Of a stretch of 64,000 nucleotides of DNA, positions 1 through 8,683 are shown piece by piece; the first letter of the stretch is position 1; each line of letters opens with the position of its first letter. Origin of the DNA: Lachnospiraceae bacterium (GTDB lineage Bacteria > Bacillota > Clostridia > Lachnospirales > Lachnospiraceae). The notes below the pieces were generated by a model. That model ran no database searches, was not told where the DNA came from, and worked only from the letters and a program-made list of their open reading frames with translations. Location of the stretch: NCBI GenBank assembly GCA_028696165.1, contig JAQVHQ010000001.1:1-64000 (forward strand), in the 5' to 3' direction. A program made the position numbers and the translations under genes.

Positions 1-149
1 ATACAAAAGAAGAAGCCCTTTTTCTATGCAATTGTTTTCACTTTTTAGGTGAAAGTAAAAATCAGAACAAAATCAGTAACTATATAGTGCGATGCACTAT
101 TAATATAAGCTAGATGAATAATCTAGGAGTAATTAATTCTATTTTTATA

Positions 150-761
150 TTATTTGCAACAATTTTCACAATCAAAGCTAGGATTGAATGCATAAAAGTT
201 TTTACTGTCTAATTCTTCCTGCACGGTACGTAAACATTCACCAAAACGCTGGAAATGCACAATCTCTCTTGCACGAAGGAAACGAAGTGGATCTGCAACT
301 TCTGGATCTTTTACCAATCGAAGAAGGTTATCGTAAGTTGTTCTGGCTTTTTGTTCTGCAGCTAGATCTTCCGTCAGATCTGTTATCGGATCTCCCACAG
401 ATTGAAAGATAAATGCATTAAATGGTGTTCCACTTCCATCGACCGGATACACTCCTGTAGTATGATCCACATAGTAAGGCGCAAATCCTTGCTGTAATAT
501 TTCTTCCGGAGTGAGATTACAGGTCAGCTGATGCACGATGGCACAAATCATTTCCAGATGATTTAGCTCCTCGGTTCCTATATCAGTCAAAGCTCCCATA
601 CATTTTCTGTTTGACATAGTATAGCGTTGTGAGAGGTAACGAAGAGCTGCGCCTGCTTCTCCATCAGGTCCACCATACTGTGTTATAATAAGCTTTGCCA
701 TTTTCGGATTAGGTGTTTTTATATTTACAGGATATTCCAATCTCTTTTCATAATTAAACAT
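150..761 (-). CDS. cotJC: Spore coat protein CotJC, manganese-catalase family
   Basis: This 203-residue protein has the four-helix ferritin fold pattern of small manganese catalases. Likely metal ligands lie in GEAGAALRYL (near residue 36), EELNHLE (near 65-71), DLAAEQKAR and REIVHFQRFGE near the C-terminus. The length fits CotJC rather than the longer free-living Mn-catalases. It ends in a short Cys tail (CENCC). It is the last gene of cotJA-cotJB-cotJC; its start follows a GGAGGG site inside the end of cotJB. In Bacillus CotJC sits in the inner coat and is made in the mother cell. Catalase activity is family knowledge and is not shown here. Confidence 0.93.
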   Translation of the reverse strand: MFNYEKRLEYPVNIKTPNPKMAKLIITQYGGPDGEAGAALRYLSQRYTMSNRKCMGALTDIGTEELNHLEMICAIVHQLTCNLTPEEILQQGFAPYYVDHTTGVYPVDGSGTPFNAFIFQSVGDPITDLTEDLAAEQKARTTYDNLLRLVKDPEVADPLRFLRAREIVHFQRFGECLRTVQEELDSKNFYAFNPSFDCENCCK

Positions 762-763
762 AC

Positions 764-1069
764 CTAATGTTTCCCTCCAATCCTTGCCTGGTTCTGATTA
801 TAATAAGTCTTCTCCCATGGCCATGGCTGTTCTGCCCATAACCAGCAGTCACAATCCTGCTGACATGCGCCATCCAGAATCAAAGGACCATACTCTCGCT
901 GATATTCTAAAACCGCTTCTTTTCTAAGCTTATTGTTTTTACAATATGCAGAAAGAGCTTTTTCATCATGTGGATGTGTATCGAGATATAAGCATAACTC
1001 AATGCATGCAAAACTCACCTGGTCAATCCAACACAACAACTGCATTCTAGACATTCGATCCATCATCAT
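764..1069 (-). CDS. cotJB: Spore coat protein CotJB
   Basis: This small protein of about 101 residues matches CotJB: a helical N-terminal half (LLCWIDQVSFACIELCLYLD) and a conserved tail containing GPL and WPWE. I chose the start at 1069 because its ATG overlaps the TGA of cotJA by four bases (ATGA) and is preceded by a GGGGG site; an in-frame ATG at 1093 would add eight residues and overlap cotJA more. It is the middle gene of the cotJ operon. In Bacillus subtilis CotJB is needed with CotJC for coat assembly; its biochemical role is unknown. Confidence 0.9.
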   Translation of the reverse strand: MMMDRMSRMQLLCWIDQVSFACIELCLYLDTHPHDEKALSAYCKNNKLRKEAVLEYQREYGPLILDGACQQDCDCWLWAEQPWPWEKTYYNQNQARIGGKH

Positions 1070-1284
1070 CCACGTGTACCCCCTTTTCCGCAAAATGGTT
1101 TATACAACTCCGGAAACAAAGTTCCCACCTGCAGTGCTTTGGCTAAATCAAAGGTAGTATAAAAAACCTGCCAGGGGACATAAGCCATGGCGAGTGAAGG
1201 CGAATCCTGCACGCCACAGCTGTCTTTCTCCCTGACAGGTGGATAATTCACATATTTATAACAATTGTTACTACGTCCATTCAT
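1066..1284 (-). CDS. cotJA: Spore coat associated protein CotJA
   Basis: This 72-residue protein resembles the CotJA family: LAMAYVPWQVF near residues 31-41 followed by a short segment ending LFPELYKPFCGKGG, which is the family signature. It is the first gene of the three-gene coat operon and its stop overlaps the cotJB start. The presence of all three genes in order argues that the host forms spores. A sigma-E-like promoter is possible upstream (see the separate entry). The molecular role of CotJA is not known. Confidence 0.9.
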   Translation of the reverse strand: MNGRSNNCYKYVNYPPVREKDSCGVQDSPSLAMAYVPWQVFYTTFDLAKALQVGTLFPELYKPFCGKGGTRG

Positions 1285-1315
1285 ATGAATTCCCTATCTT
1301 TTTTATTCTCTTTAT

Positions 1316-1347
1316 ATCATATGAATCTTATTCCCAATTGGATATAC
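1316..1347 (-). promoter_or_regulatory. Possible sporulation (sigma-E-like) promoter of cotJABC
   Basis: On the minus strand a CATATGAT box (1316-1323) lies 17 bases from a GTATATC box (1341-1347). This is loosely like the mother-cell sigma-E consensus (ATA-containing -35, CATANNNT -10), and no good sigma-A promoter is visible. Weak call based on resemblance only. Confidence 0.3.
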
Positions 1348-1385
1348 AAAAATAGAGATTTAAAACAATCTATACGTGCTCTGCC

Positions 1386-1931
1386 TTATCCTTTTATCAC
1401 AGTCCAATGCAGTCTTATATACTTCACTAGAGCAAACAAGGTAACAGCTATCATAACTCCATTTATAATCTGTGCAGCATGCACTGGCATATTCCGTAAC
1501 AAAAGAATTGCCACGCATCCCAAATCAATGGTTGCAGTTGTTACTTTCCCATACCACTTCGCACCGTATAGAATATTCCGTTTCAGCAAATACAGTCCCA
1601 TAATTCCCATGTAGATTTGATACAAAACAAACGCCACAAGAAACCAGAGCATAAATGGGTAGCGAAAAACTAACACTGCAGCGATAGCCAGCTGTGTCAG
1701 CTTATCCGCAATGGGATCCAGTACCTTTCCAAATGACGTGACCATATTATATTTTCTTGCTATCCTGCCATCCAAGAAATCCGTTATAAGTGACAGACAC
1801 AGTGCCCCCAAAGCCATATAGTATTCTGCCTGAGAGTCTGCCCTCAAGTAGAATACTATAAAAACCGGAATCATAAGTATACGAAAATATCCCATTATAT
1901 TCGGGATGTTAAAATAATCTTTCTTCTGCAT
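1386..1931 (-). CDS. pgsA: CDP-alcohol phosphatidyltransferase (PgsA-like)
   Basis: This is a 181-residue integral membrane enzyme. The CDP-alcohol transferase signature D-G-x2-A-R-x8-G-x3-D-x3-D is present as [13 protein letters not shown] then [11 protein letters not shown], near residues 51-75, and several hydrophobic segments follow. Members transfer a phosphatidyl group from CDP-diacylglycerol to an alcohol. The length and motif fit phosphatidylglycerophosphate synthase (glycerol-3-phosphate as acceptor), but acceptor choice cannot be read from the motif. It lies eight bases downstream of the small unknown gene before it, and its ribosome site (AAGGA) overlaps that gene's end, so the two are probably co-transcribed. 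Confidence 0.85.
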   Translation of the reverse strand: MQKKDYFNIPNIMGYFRILMIPVFIVFYLRADSQAEYYMALGALCLSLITDFLDGRIARKYNMVTSFGKVLDPIADKLTQLAIAAVLVFRYPFMLWFLVAFVLYQIYMGIMGLYLLKRNILYGAKWYGKVTTATIDLGCVAILLLRNMPVHAAQIINGVMIAVTLFALVKYIRLHWTVIKG

Positions 1932-1938
1932 TGTTATA

Positions 1939-2220
1939 TTATTCCTTCTTGAACCCTACCACGACCTGTGAATTCATCTGTTTTATTAGCTCCAGAGATT
2001 CCCTACATATTTTTTCAGTTGTCTCCAGTTTGAGTTTTGTGTTGTCTTTCATAACCAGAACAAGAAAAACGGAAGAGAAATCCGAACGGCTGCAGCAGGT
2101 AGTTGCAGTTGCTTCCTCTATTCGTTTATAACAATTCACAATATCTGCCACATCTGCTTCCAGGGTGGAAAACATTTTTTTATAACAGACTTTCCCATCT
2201 TTGATTTCTACCAATTTCAT
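1939..2220 (-). CDS. Small protein of unknown function upstream of pgsA
   Basis: I do not recognise this 93-residue protein ([15 protein letters not shown]...). It looks soluble, with mixed alpha/beta character and a CC pair in the middle; no signal peptide or membrane helix is seen. I chose the start at 2220 because GGAGG lies just upstream; an ATG at 2238 would include the ribosome site in the coding region. A good promoter stands upstream (2287-2315) and pgsA follows directly. Function unknown. Confidence 0.7.
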   Translation of the reverse strand: MKLVEIKDGKVCYKKMFSTLEADVADIVNCYKRIEEATATTCCSRSDFSSVFLVLVMKDNTKLKLETTEKICRESLELIKQMNSQVVVGFKKE

Positions 2221-2286
2221 AGGGGCCTCCTTCTGCAATCTATTACAAGATCACATTCGTTTCTGCTCTTTTTGCTTCTTAAGTTC

Positions 2287-2315
2287 ATCGTATGCAATTT
2301 ATTTTCGTCTGTCAA
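2287..2315 (-). promoter_or_regulatory. Sigma-A promoter for the small gene and pgsA
   Basis: On the minus strand TTGACA (2310-2315), a 17-base spacer and TACGAT (2287-2292) form a near-consensus promoter about 70 bases upstream of the start at 2220. Confidence 0.65.
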
Positions 2316-2387
2316 GCGACATTCTAAATAGACAGGAAATAGGCTGGAAATAATCCATGGAACAAAATAAATGTACTTATTCCCCTA

Positions 2388-4574
2388 TTATTTCAGTTTG
2401 ATATTTTGAAGTGCCTGTGCGAATGCATTGTTGATCGGCTCCTGTGCCTCTTTTTTCTGTTTATTCAAATACTGCTGCACGTCTCTTTTCGATACGCCTG
2501 CACCTTCTTTTTTTCGCCTCTCCTGGAACTTTTCAACTCTTTCCTTGTGCCCACATCCACAAACAAAAGTGGCTGAATCTCCTTTTCCAATCATCTCCAT
2601 ACGTTTATGACAGACCGGACAACGTGCGTTGGTTACTCTGGATACGGTCTCTCTGTATCCGCAGTTTCTATCCTGACAAACTAACATCTTTGCATTTTTT
2701 CCATTTACAGACAACAGTTTTTTTCCACATTCCGGACAGATTTTATTAGTAATATTATCATGGCGAAAAGTACCGTCACTTTCCTTAATCTGTCTGGTCA
2801 ACTCCTGGGTATAATCCCTGATTTCTGACATAAATGCCTTGCTGTGAAGCGAACCTTTGGCAATTCGGGACAAATCCATCTCCCACCGGGCAGTCATCTC
2901 TGGTTTTTTTAGTTCTTCCGGAACCAGTTCTAAGAGTTGCTTTGCCTTGGATGTAATATAGATATCATTGCCACGCTTTTCCAACAGGAAACTTGCAAAT
3001 AATTTCTCAATAATATCTGCTCTGGTAGCTACTGTTCCAAGTCCACCTGTTTCTCCTATGGCTTTTACCATCTGCTGATTCTTATCTTCCATATATTTCA
3101 CAGGATTTTCCATTGCAGATAAAAGGGTCGCCTCATTAAAATGTGCCGGCGGTTTTGTCTTTCCTTTTGTCATCTGAATCTGATCCATCTTTAATGTCTG
3201 TCCCTGCTTTAGTACTGGCAGTTTCTGTTCTTTTAACTCATCCTCTGACTCTTCTGTATCGTCTTCTTTTTCATATACCTGTTTCCATCCCGGCGAAGTA
3301 ATAACTTTCCCTTTTGCAAGGAACTGTTCCTGACTGGCTCTTCCCCATAGGGTAGTCTCTTTATATTCACAGGCAGGATATAAAACTGCAAGAAATCTTC
3401 TTACTACCAAATCATAGATTCTCTTTTCATCGTTGGTCATATGGGTAAATTCCGGATACTGTTCTGTGGGAATAATCGCATGATGATCAGATACCTTCTT
3501 GTCATTTACAAAAGAAGCATTTCCCTTTATATTAGTCTTTAACAATGGCTGCACCAGACTCTTATACACACCGGTTCCACAGGCGAGAAGTCTCTCTTTA
3601 ATGGTTCCTACCACATCTTGTGTCAGATATCTGGAATCGGTTCTTGGATAGGTCAGCACTTTATGACTTTCATACAGACTCTGCATAATATTCAGCGTTT
3701 GTTTTGCTGAATAGCCAAAACGCTTATTTGCGTCTCTTTGTAACTCAGTCAAATCATAGAGTAATGGTGCAAAAGTCTTCTTATCTTTCTGCTCAACCTT
3801 CTCTAACATCAGGCTCTTCCCCTGCAGTTTGTTCATGCACTCCTTTACCCGCATTTCATCGAAAGTACGATAACTGCCGCTTTTCCCATCGCGCCATTGA
3901 AATACGATTCCCTGACACACAGCCTTTAACCCGTAATAATTCTCTGGTTTGAATTTGCGGATTTCTTCCTCTCTTTTCGCTATCATAGCAAGCGTAGGTG
4001 TCTGTACACGACCACAGGATAACTGTGCATTATACTTACAGGTAAGCGCTCTGGTAGCATTGATTCCAACCAGCCAGTCTGCTTCAGCACGAGACACGGC
4101 TGCATAATACAGATTGTCATACTCTCTGGCATCTTTTAAATGTGCAAACCCATCTTTGATTGCCTTATCTGTAACAGAGGATATCCATAGCCTCTTACAT
4201 GGTTTCTGATTATTTGCTTTTTTTAGAATCCATCTGGCTACCAGTTCTCCTTCTCTTCCCGCATCAGTAGCGATGACAATATCTTTCACATCTTTTCGTC
4301 CAAGAAGATAACGCACAGTCTGATACTGCTTCGCGGTCTGCTTAATCACTTCAATTTCTAAATGTTTTGGCATCATAGGCAGGTCTGCCATATTCCATTC
4401 TTTGTATTTTTTATTATAACTTTCCGGGTCTGCCAAAGTCACCAGATGACCCAGCCCCCATGTTACAATATATTCTTTTCCTTCAATCGAACCATTCTGT
4501 TTTTGTGTACAATGTAAAACTCTGGCAATGTCTCTCCCAACAGATGGCTTTTCTGCTATAACTAACGTCTTCAT
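2388..4574 (-). CDS. topB: DNA topoisomerase III (type IA)
   Basis: This 728-residue type IA topoisomerase opens with the Toprim domain (LVIAEKPSVGRDIARVL at the N-terminus, DAGREGELVAR near residues 103-113). The catalytic tyrosine is in LTYPRTDSRYL near residue 310. The C-terminus carries Cys-rich zinc-ribbon segments (CPECGKK, CPVCHKRM, CGCGHKE) that bind single-stranded DNA. The enzyme relaxes or decatenates DNA by single-strand passage. An AAAGG site precedes the ATG. It lies 97 bases downstream of the ABC-F gene; a weak TGAACA-17-TATATT promoter may sit in that gap. Confidence 0.93.
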   Translation of the reverse strand: MKTLVIAEKPSVGRDIARVLHCTQKQNGSIEGKEYIVTWGLGHLVTLADPESYNKKYKEWNMADLPMMPKHLEIEVIKQTAKQYQTVRYLLGRKDVKDIVIATDAGREGELVARWILKKANNQKPCKRLWISSVTDKAIKDGFAHLKDAREYDNLYYAAVSRAEADWLVGINATRALTCKYNAQLSCGRVQTPTLAMIAKREEEIRKFKPENYYGLKAVCQGIVFQWRDGKSGSYRTFDEMRVKECMNKLQGKSLMLEKVEQKDKKTFAPLLYDLTELQRDANKRFGYSAKQTLNIMQSLYESHKVLTYPRTDSRYLTQDVVGTIKERLLACGTGVYKSLVQPLLKTNIKGNASFVNDKKVSDHHAIIPTEQYPEFTHMTNDEKRIYDLVVRRFLAVLYPACEYKETTLWGRASQEQFLAKGKVITSPGWKQVYEKEDDTEESEDELKEQKLPVLKQGQTLKMDQIQMTKGKTKPPAHFNEATLLSAMENPVKYMEDKNQQMVKAIGETGGLGTVATRADIIEKLFASFLLEKRGNDIYITSKAKQLLELVPEELKKPEMTARWEMDLSRIAKGSLHSKAFMSEIRDYTQELTRQIKESDGTFRHDNITNKICPECGKKLLSVNGKNAKMLVCQDRNCGYRETVSRVTNARCPVCHKRMEMIGKGDSATFVCGCGHKERVEKFQERRKKEGAGVSKRDVQQYLNKQKKEAQEPINNAFAQALQNIKLK

Positions 4575-4670
4575 TTATCCTTTACACCTTATCTTCCCTT
4601 AATATACTAAGTTCTCCTAACCCTGTTCAGCCTGGTTCAAATCCACCGGAGGCTTCTTCAAAACTGCTTA

Positions 4671-6476
4671 TTATTGATTTTCCGATTCAATCTGTTCTGC
4701 AAGGTCATTTAAATACACCCATCTGTCCATCTTCTCTTCTAATGCTTTTTCTGCCGCCTGTTTTTCTTCCATTATCTCATTTAATTTACTATAGCTGCTG
4801 GCATTTTCTTCCATCTTTTTTCCTAATAATTCTATTTTTTCTTCCAGACTGGCTATGTCTTCATCTATTGTTTCATATTCTCTGGCTTCCTTATAAGAGA
4901 ACTTTAACTTCTTGTCTTTAACTTTCTGTGTTTTTTCCTTTACCGGTTCTACACTATTATCGGAACCTACATGAGTTGCCTCGTAATTTTTTATTTCTAA
5001 TGCAATCTGATAATCAGAATAACCGCCTTCATACTGCACAAGCTGCCCGCTGTCCTCAAAAGCAAAGATTCTTCGAACAACACGATCCAGAAAATACCGG
5101 TCATGAGATACTGTTATAACAATTCCATCAAAAGTATCAAGATAATCTTCTAATATAGTAAGTGTCTGAATATCCAGATCATTCGTCGGCTCATCTAGTA
5201 TTAAGACATTGGGTGCCCCCATAAGAATACGAAGCAGATACAGTCTTCGCTTTTCCCCGCCAGATAGTTTTTCTATCTTTGTCCACTGCATCGTACCGTC
5301 AAATAAAAAGCGTTCCATCATATTAGAAGCACTTACCAGACCATCCCTGGTATGAATAAATTCTGCTACTTCCTTGATATAATCAATAGCCTTTAGCCGA
5401 TCATCCATATACTCATTCTCCTGGGAGAAATATCCGATTTTAATGGTCTGTCCGATTTCAATAGTTCCGGAATCAGGCTGTTCACTTCCATAGATCATCT
5501 TCATAAGTGTGCTTTTGCCACAGCCATTAGGGCCAATAATCCCGATTCGGTCCGCCTTGAGAAAGATGTAGGAATAATCCTCAATCAGCACATGTTCCCC
5601 AAAAGCTTTGCTGATATGTTCAAGTTCAATTGTTTTCCTTCCCATACGTGAAGACAGAGAATTCATCTGAACATTCTGCTCTTCTCTGGGCCCGGTCTGT
5701 TTCTGCATATCTTCAATTCGCTGAATATGTGCTTTTTGTTTTGTAGACCTTGCCCTTGCCCCTCTTGCCAGCCACTCTAACTCGGTGCGCAGAAGACTCT
5801 GGCGTTTACGCTCTGTCGCAGCTTCACTGCTCTGTCTCGCTTCTTTAAGACGAACATACTCGGAATAATTACCTGGATAACTGTATATATTACCATGATC
5901 CACCTCCACGATACGGGTAGATATACGGTCTAAGAAGTAACGGTCATGAGTTACCATAACCAAAGCACCTTTATAATTCACAAGATAGTCTTCTAACCAC
6001 TGAGACATCTGATTATCCAAATGGTTTGTAGGCTCATCCAAAATCAAGATATCTACTGGTTCTAGAAGTACCTTTACCAAAGCAACTCTCTTTTTTTGCC
6101 CCCCGGACAGTTCTTCCATATGCTGGCTAAGATTCTGAAATCCAAGCTGAAACAACATAGATTTTGCCTCATTCTCCAAGGTTAAATCTACAGACTCCTT
6201 TTTCTTTTTTCCTAATGCGCCCTCTAAGATACTGTATCCTTCCTCAAATACCGGAAGCTGTGGAAGGTAACCCATTCGGATGTGATTTCCCATAATTACC
6301 TCGCCATCATCCGGCTCTTCGATACCTGCAAGAATCTTTAAGAGTGTGGATTTTCCCATTCCATTGGTTCCGATTACTCCAATCTTTTCCTGATCCTGGA
6401 TGTGAAAAGATGCTCTGTCTAATAAGGTACGCTCTGAATAAGCTTTTGTTAAATTATCTATAGTTAATAAATTCAT
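4671..6476 (-). CDS. ABC-F family ATPase, Uup-like
   Basis: This 601-residue soluble protein has two ABC domains and no membrane segment. Domain 1 has Walker A GTNGMGKST (about residue 36), signature LSGGQKKR and DEPTNHLD; domain 2 has GPNGCGKST (about 316), LSGGEKRR and DEPTNDLD. The linker between them contains the basic RGARARSTKQKAH stretch typical of the P-site tRNA interaction motif. A charged coiled coil forms the last 90 residues, as in Uup. ABC-F proteins act on the ribosome; Uup-type members are also linked to rescue of stalled ribosomes and to DNA stability. It does not look like an antibiotic-resistance subtype, but that is not excluded. Confidence 0.88.
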   Translation of the reverse strand: MNLLTIDNLTKAYSERTLLDRASFHIQDQEKIGVIGTNGMGKSTLLKILAGIEEPDDGEVIMGNHIRMGYLPQLPVFEEGYSILEGALGKKKKESVDLTLENEAKSMLFQLGFQNLSQHMEELSGGQKKRVALVKVLLEPVDILILDEPTNHLDNQMSQWLEDYLVNYKGALVMVTHDRYFLDRISTRIVEVDHGNIYSYPGNYSEYVRLKEARQSSEAATERKRQSLLRTELEWLARGARARSTKQKAHIQRIEDMQKQTGPREEQNVQMNSLSSRMGRKTIELEHISKAFGEHVLIEDYSYIFLKADRIGIIGPNGCGKSTLMKMIYGSEQPDSGTIEIGQTIKIGYFSQENEYMDDRLKAIDYIKEVAEFIHTRDGLVSASNMMERFLFDGTMQWTKIEKLSGGEKRRLYLLRILMGAPNVLILDEPTNDLDIQTLTILEDYLDTFDGIVITVSHDRYFLDRVVRRIFAFEDSGQLVQYEGGYSDYQIALEIKNYEATHVGSDNSVEPVKEKTQKVKDKKLKFSYKEAREYETIDEDIASLEEKIELLGKKMEENASSYSKLNEIMEEKQAAEKALEEKMDRWVYLNDLAEQIESENQ

Positions 6477-6556
6477 ATCTTATAATCTTCCTTTTCTATC
6501 TTATGATTCCGCAGTGACCGCTTGATTCTGCTTCGCTTCATTTCGCTCGCGTACAT
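6473..6556 (-). CDS. Possible 27-residue leader ORF overlapping the ABC-F start
   Basis: An ATG at 6556 opens a 27-codon frame (MYASEMKRSRIKRSLRNHK...) whose TGA overlaps the ABC-F start codon as ATGA. AAAGGA lies seven bases upstream of this ATG. About a third of the residues are Lys or Arg. A competing reading is that TATAAT at 6555-6560 is a -10 box, in which case only an inner ATG at 6541 would be on the mRNA. Either way translation would end at the ABC-F start. It could regulate ABC-F by coupling or attenuation, or be chance. Confidence 0.35.
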   Translation of the reverse strand: MYASEMKRSRIKRSLRNHKIEKEDYKI

Positions 6557-6615
6557 TATAACATCCTTTTGTATGAAAGGCGAATAATTTCCCTGTTTTG
6601 TGTAAGATTTTTCTC

Positions 6616-6644
6616 TTGTTTGAGGTATTTTGCGGGTGTATACT
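6616..6644 (+). promoter_or_regulatory. Promoter for the Cys-rich small protein
   Basis: TTGTTT (6616-6621), a 17-base spacer and TATACT (6639-6644) precede the ATG at 6668. The leader is only about 17 bases and contains an AAAAGGAG site. Confidence 0.55.
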
Positions 6645-6667
6645 ACAGATAAAAGGAGCGTGATATT

Positions 6668-6859
6668 ATGTCAGAAACAGTTGATAGAATGCAGCCCGTT
6701 AACCCACAGCATATTCACGGTTTTGACCGTCATGTCTGTATGGAATGTATGTGTGCCAATTGCTATAAACAGGAATTCTGTGACCGGTGCAGTACATGTG
6801 AAGACACCTGTAGAAAGAAGGAATCTTGTGATGCCTTTGAGGGTTCTTTTAATTACTGA
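6668..6859 (+). CDS. Cysteine-rich 63-residue protein of unknown function
   Basis: This small protein has nine cysteines among residues 24-54 (positions 24, 27, 29, 32, 38, 41, 44, 48 and 54), in CxxCxC and CxxC patterns such as CMECMC and CDRCSTC. Histidines lie just before them (HIHGFDRH). The spacing suggests binding of zinc or an iron-sulfur cluster. There is no signal peptide. It has its own promoter and a strong ribosome site (AAAAGGAG), so it is probably a real gene. It is divergent from the ABC-F gene. It is not the Six-Cys SCIFF peptide, whose pattern differs. Function unknown. Confidence 0.75.
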   Translation: MSETVDRMQPVNPQHIHGFDRHVCMECMCANCYKQEFCDRCSTCEDTCRKKESCDAFEGSFNY

Positions 6860-6924
6860 TGAATATCTTTTTTAATATTCATAAAAACTTAAGACAATTT
6901 TACGGCTTTTTTACTTTTTGCGTA

Positions 6925-6953
6925 TTGTATGTTGAATTTCTCTGTGCTATACT
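6925..6953 (+). promoter_or_regulatory. Promoter for the PAP2 membrane protein
   Basis: TTGTAT (6925-6930), a 17-base spacer and TATACT (6948-6953) lie about 100 bases upstream of the start at 7051. The leader can form a small hairpin around TGTGT and ACACA (6971-6988). Confidence 0.6.
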
Positions 6954-7050
6954 CCAGAAGTAGTATAGTTTGTGTTGTGATAATACACAGACTTTCAAGA
7001 ATCATTAGCAGCTGATTTTATTTAAAATGCAAAGTAAAGAAGGGTTTTTT

Positions 7051-7716
7051 ATGAAACAATTATTGCACAAATATCGGCATGGAATTGTATTTATTTATGT
7101 TCCAATTTATATGATTTTCTTTTCTTATCTTGAGAAGCATATTACGAGATTTCATGTGATTCACACCACACTTGATAAGTATATACCATTTTGCGAATAT
7201 TTTATTGTTCCTTATCTTTTATGGTTTTTCTTTATCGCTGGTACAGTCGCATATTTCTTTTTTAAGGCTTCACGAAAAGAATTTTATCAGTTAATTGGAT
7301 TTCTATTTACAGGTATGACTATTTTTCTGATTGTGTCAGCGATTTATCCGAATGGACATTTCTTAAGACCAACAGAATTTAGCAGAGATAATATATTTAT
7401 TCATATGGTCCAGGGACTGTATTCTATTGATACTTCCACCAATGTACTGCCAAGCATTCATGTATTCAATACACTTGGTGCATGGACCGCAATCAAAAGA
7501 TGTGAAAGCCTGAAGAATCGCCATGGTATACAGACTGCTACAAGAATTTTATCAATAGCAATCATCCTGTCAACCATGTTCTTAAAACAGCATTCTATCG
7601 TAGATGTTGCTTGTGGTATGGTTATGGCTCTGGTATTTTATGTGGTTGTGTACACACCGGAAAATCTAGTTGTACGGCGTCCTGCACGTTCCCGCTCTCT
7701 TGTGGCTGAAAAATAA
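7051..7716 (+). CDS. PAP2-family membrane phosphatase or phosphotransferase
   Basis: This membrane protein of about 221 residues has around six hydrophobic segments. Weakened acid-phosphatase (PAP2) motifs are visible: FLRPTEF, PSIHVFNTL in place of PSGHxxxS, and KQHSIVDV in place of SRxxxxxHxxxD, so both histidines and the final Asp are kept. This variant resembles the PAP2 subgroup that includes inositol-phosphoceramide-synthase-like proteins. The substrate is probably a lipid phosphate, but it cannot be named. The start at 7051 follows AAGAAGGG; an in-frame ATG at 7027 would add eight residues. A bidirectional terminator follows. Confidence 0.8.
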   Translation: MKQLLHKYRHGIVFIYVPIYMIFFSYLEKHITRFHVIHTTLDKYIPFCEYFIVPYLLWFFFIAGTVAYFFFKASRKEFYQLIGFLFTGMTIFLIVSAIYPNGHFLRPTEFSRDNIFIHMVQGLYSIDTSTNVLPSIHVFNTLGAWTAIKRCESLKNRHGIQTATRILSIAIILSTMFLKQHSIVDVACGMVMALVFYVVVYTPENLVVRRPARSRSLVAEK

Positions 7717-7757
7717 CCATCTATTTGCTAAATAATTCATTTGAAAATCATTTCATA

Positions 7758-7802
7758 AAAAAGATGTTCCCGTCTGTTTCTATCAGACAGGAACATCTTT
7801 TT
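7758..7802. terminator. Bidirectional intrinsic terminator
   Basis: An inverted repeat with 13-base arms (AAAAAGATGTTCC and its complement), extended by a GTCTG/CAGAC stem around a 7-base loop, lies between two convergent genes. A- and T-tracts at its ends serve both strands. Its right T-tract overlaps the stop codon of the EamA gene. Confidence 0.85.
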
Positions 7803-8682
7803 ATATATTCTTTGATTCACATCTCTTGTTATAAAAAAACATAAATGCCGAAGCACCGCAGATAATGATATATCCAACAAAACTATAATGATCTGGTATC
7901 TGTCCTAAAAGGAAGAAGGATAACAGTGTAGCAAATATAATCTGTGAATAGTCAAATATCGATATCTCACGGGCAGGCGCATACGTATATGCTGCCGTAA
8001 TACTAAACTGACCACCTGCCGCTGCTGCACCTGCTCCCAGGAGAATTAAAAACTGCTGCATACTCATAGGCTCTAATACTGGCAGCATAAGCGGAATATT
8101 CAATATTGTTGAAAATGCTGAGAAAAAGAACACAATCAATGGACCCTTCACGCCACGGTTTCCAAGCACACGGACATAAGTATATGCAATTCCAGCTCCC
8201 ATCCCGCCTAATATGCCGGCAAGTGCCGGTATCATAGAAACTCCTGAGAATCCAGGTTTGATAATAAACAGGGTTCCCGCAAATGCGATTCCGACACAAC
8301 ATATCTGTATCGGTTTTACTTTTTCCCTTAAAATTATGAAGGAAAATATAATAGCAAAAAACGGAGACAATTTATTCAGCATGGAAGCATCTGCTACCAT
8401 CATATGATCTAGCGCATAGAAATTCCCCAATATTCCAACCATTCCACAGACAGAACGAATCAGAAAATATTTCATATCTTTTCGCTTATATTCCAGTGGA
8501 ATCTTATTTCGTCTGATGACAAAAAAAGCAAAAACCATAGCCACCAGATTTCGAAAAAAACTCTTCTCTATAGACGGTAAATCACCAGACAACCTTACCA
8601 GCACATTCATAAGTGCGAAGAAAAATGCAGAGCTTAATATACACAAAATACCCTTGCTCCGTCGGCTTAGGTTTGGATTCAT
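7801..8682 (-). CDS. EamA/DMT-family transporter
   Basis: This protein of 293 residues has about ten predicted membrane helices arranged as two EamA repeats, the plan of the drug/metabolite transporter superfamily. The second repeat follows a Gly/Ala-rich helix (ILGGMGAGIAYTYV). Substrates of this group range from amino acids to metabolites and cannot be predicted. I chose the start at 8682 because GAGGAGG lies seven bases upstream, inside the end of the phosphoesterase gene; the alternative ATG at 8706 lacks a site. It ends the five-gene minus-strand run that begins with capA. Confidence 0.85.
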   Translation of the reverse strand: MNPNLSRRSKGILCILSSAFFFALMNVLVRLSGDLPSIEKSFFRNLVAMVFAFFVIRRNKIPLEYKRKDMKYFLIRSVCGMVGILGNFYALDHMMVADASMLNKLSPFFAIIFSFIILREKVKPIQICCVGIAFAGTLFIIKPGFSGVSMIPALAGILGGMGAGIAYTYVRVLGNRGVKGPLIVFFFSAFSTILNIPLMLPVLEPMSMQQFLILLGAGAAAAGGQFSITAAYTYAPAREISIFDYSQIIFATLLSFFLLGQIPDHYSFVGYIIICGASAFMFFYNKRCESKNI

Positions 8683-8683
8683 A

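Noticed and set aside
1..149. Short inverted repeats near the window start (ATAGTGC/GCACTAT at 84-100).
   Set aside because: Only seven pairs, with no T-tract; not strong enough to call a terminator of cotJC.
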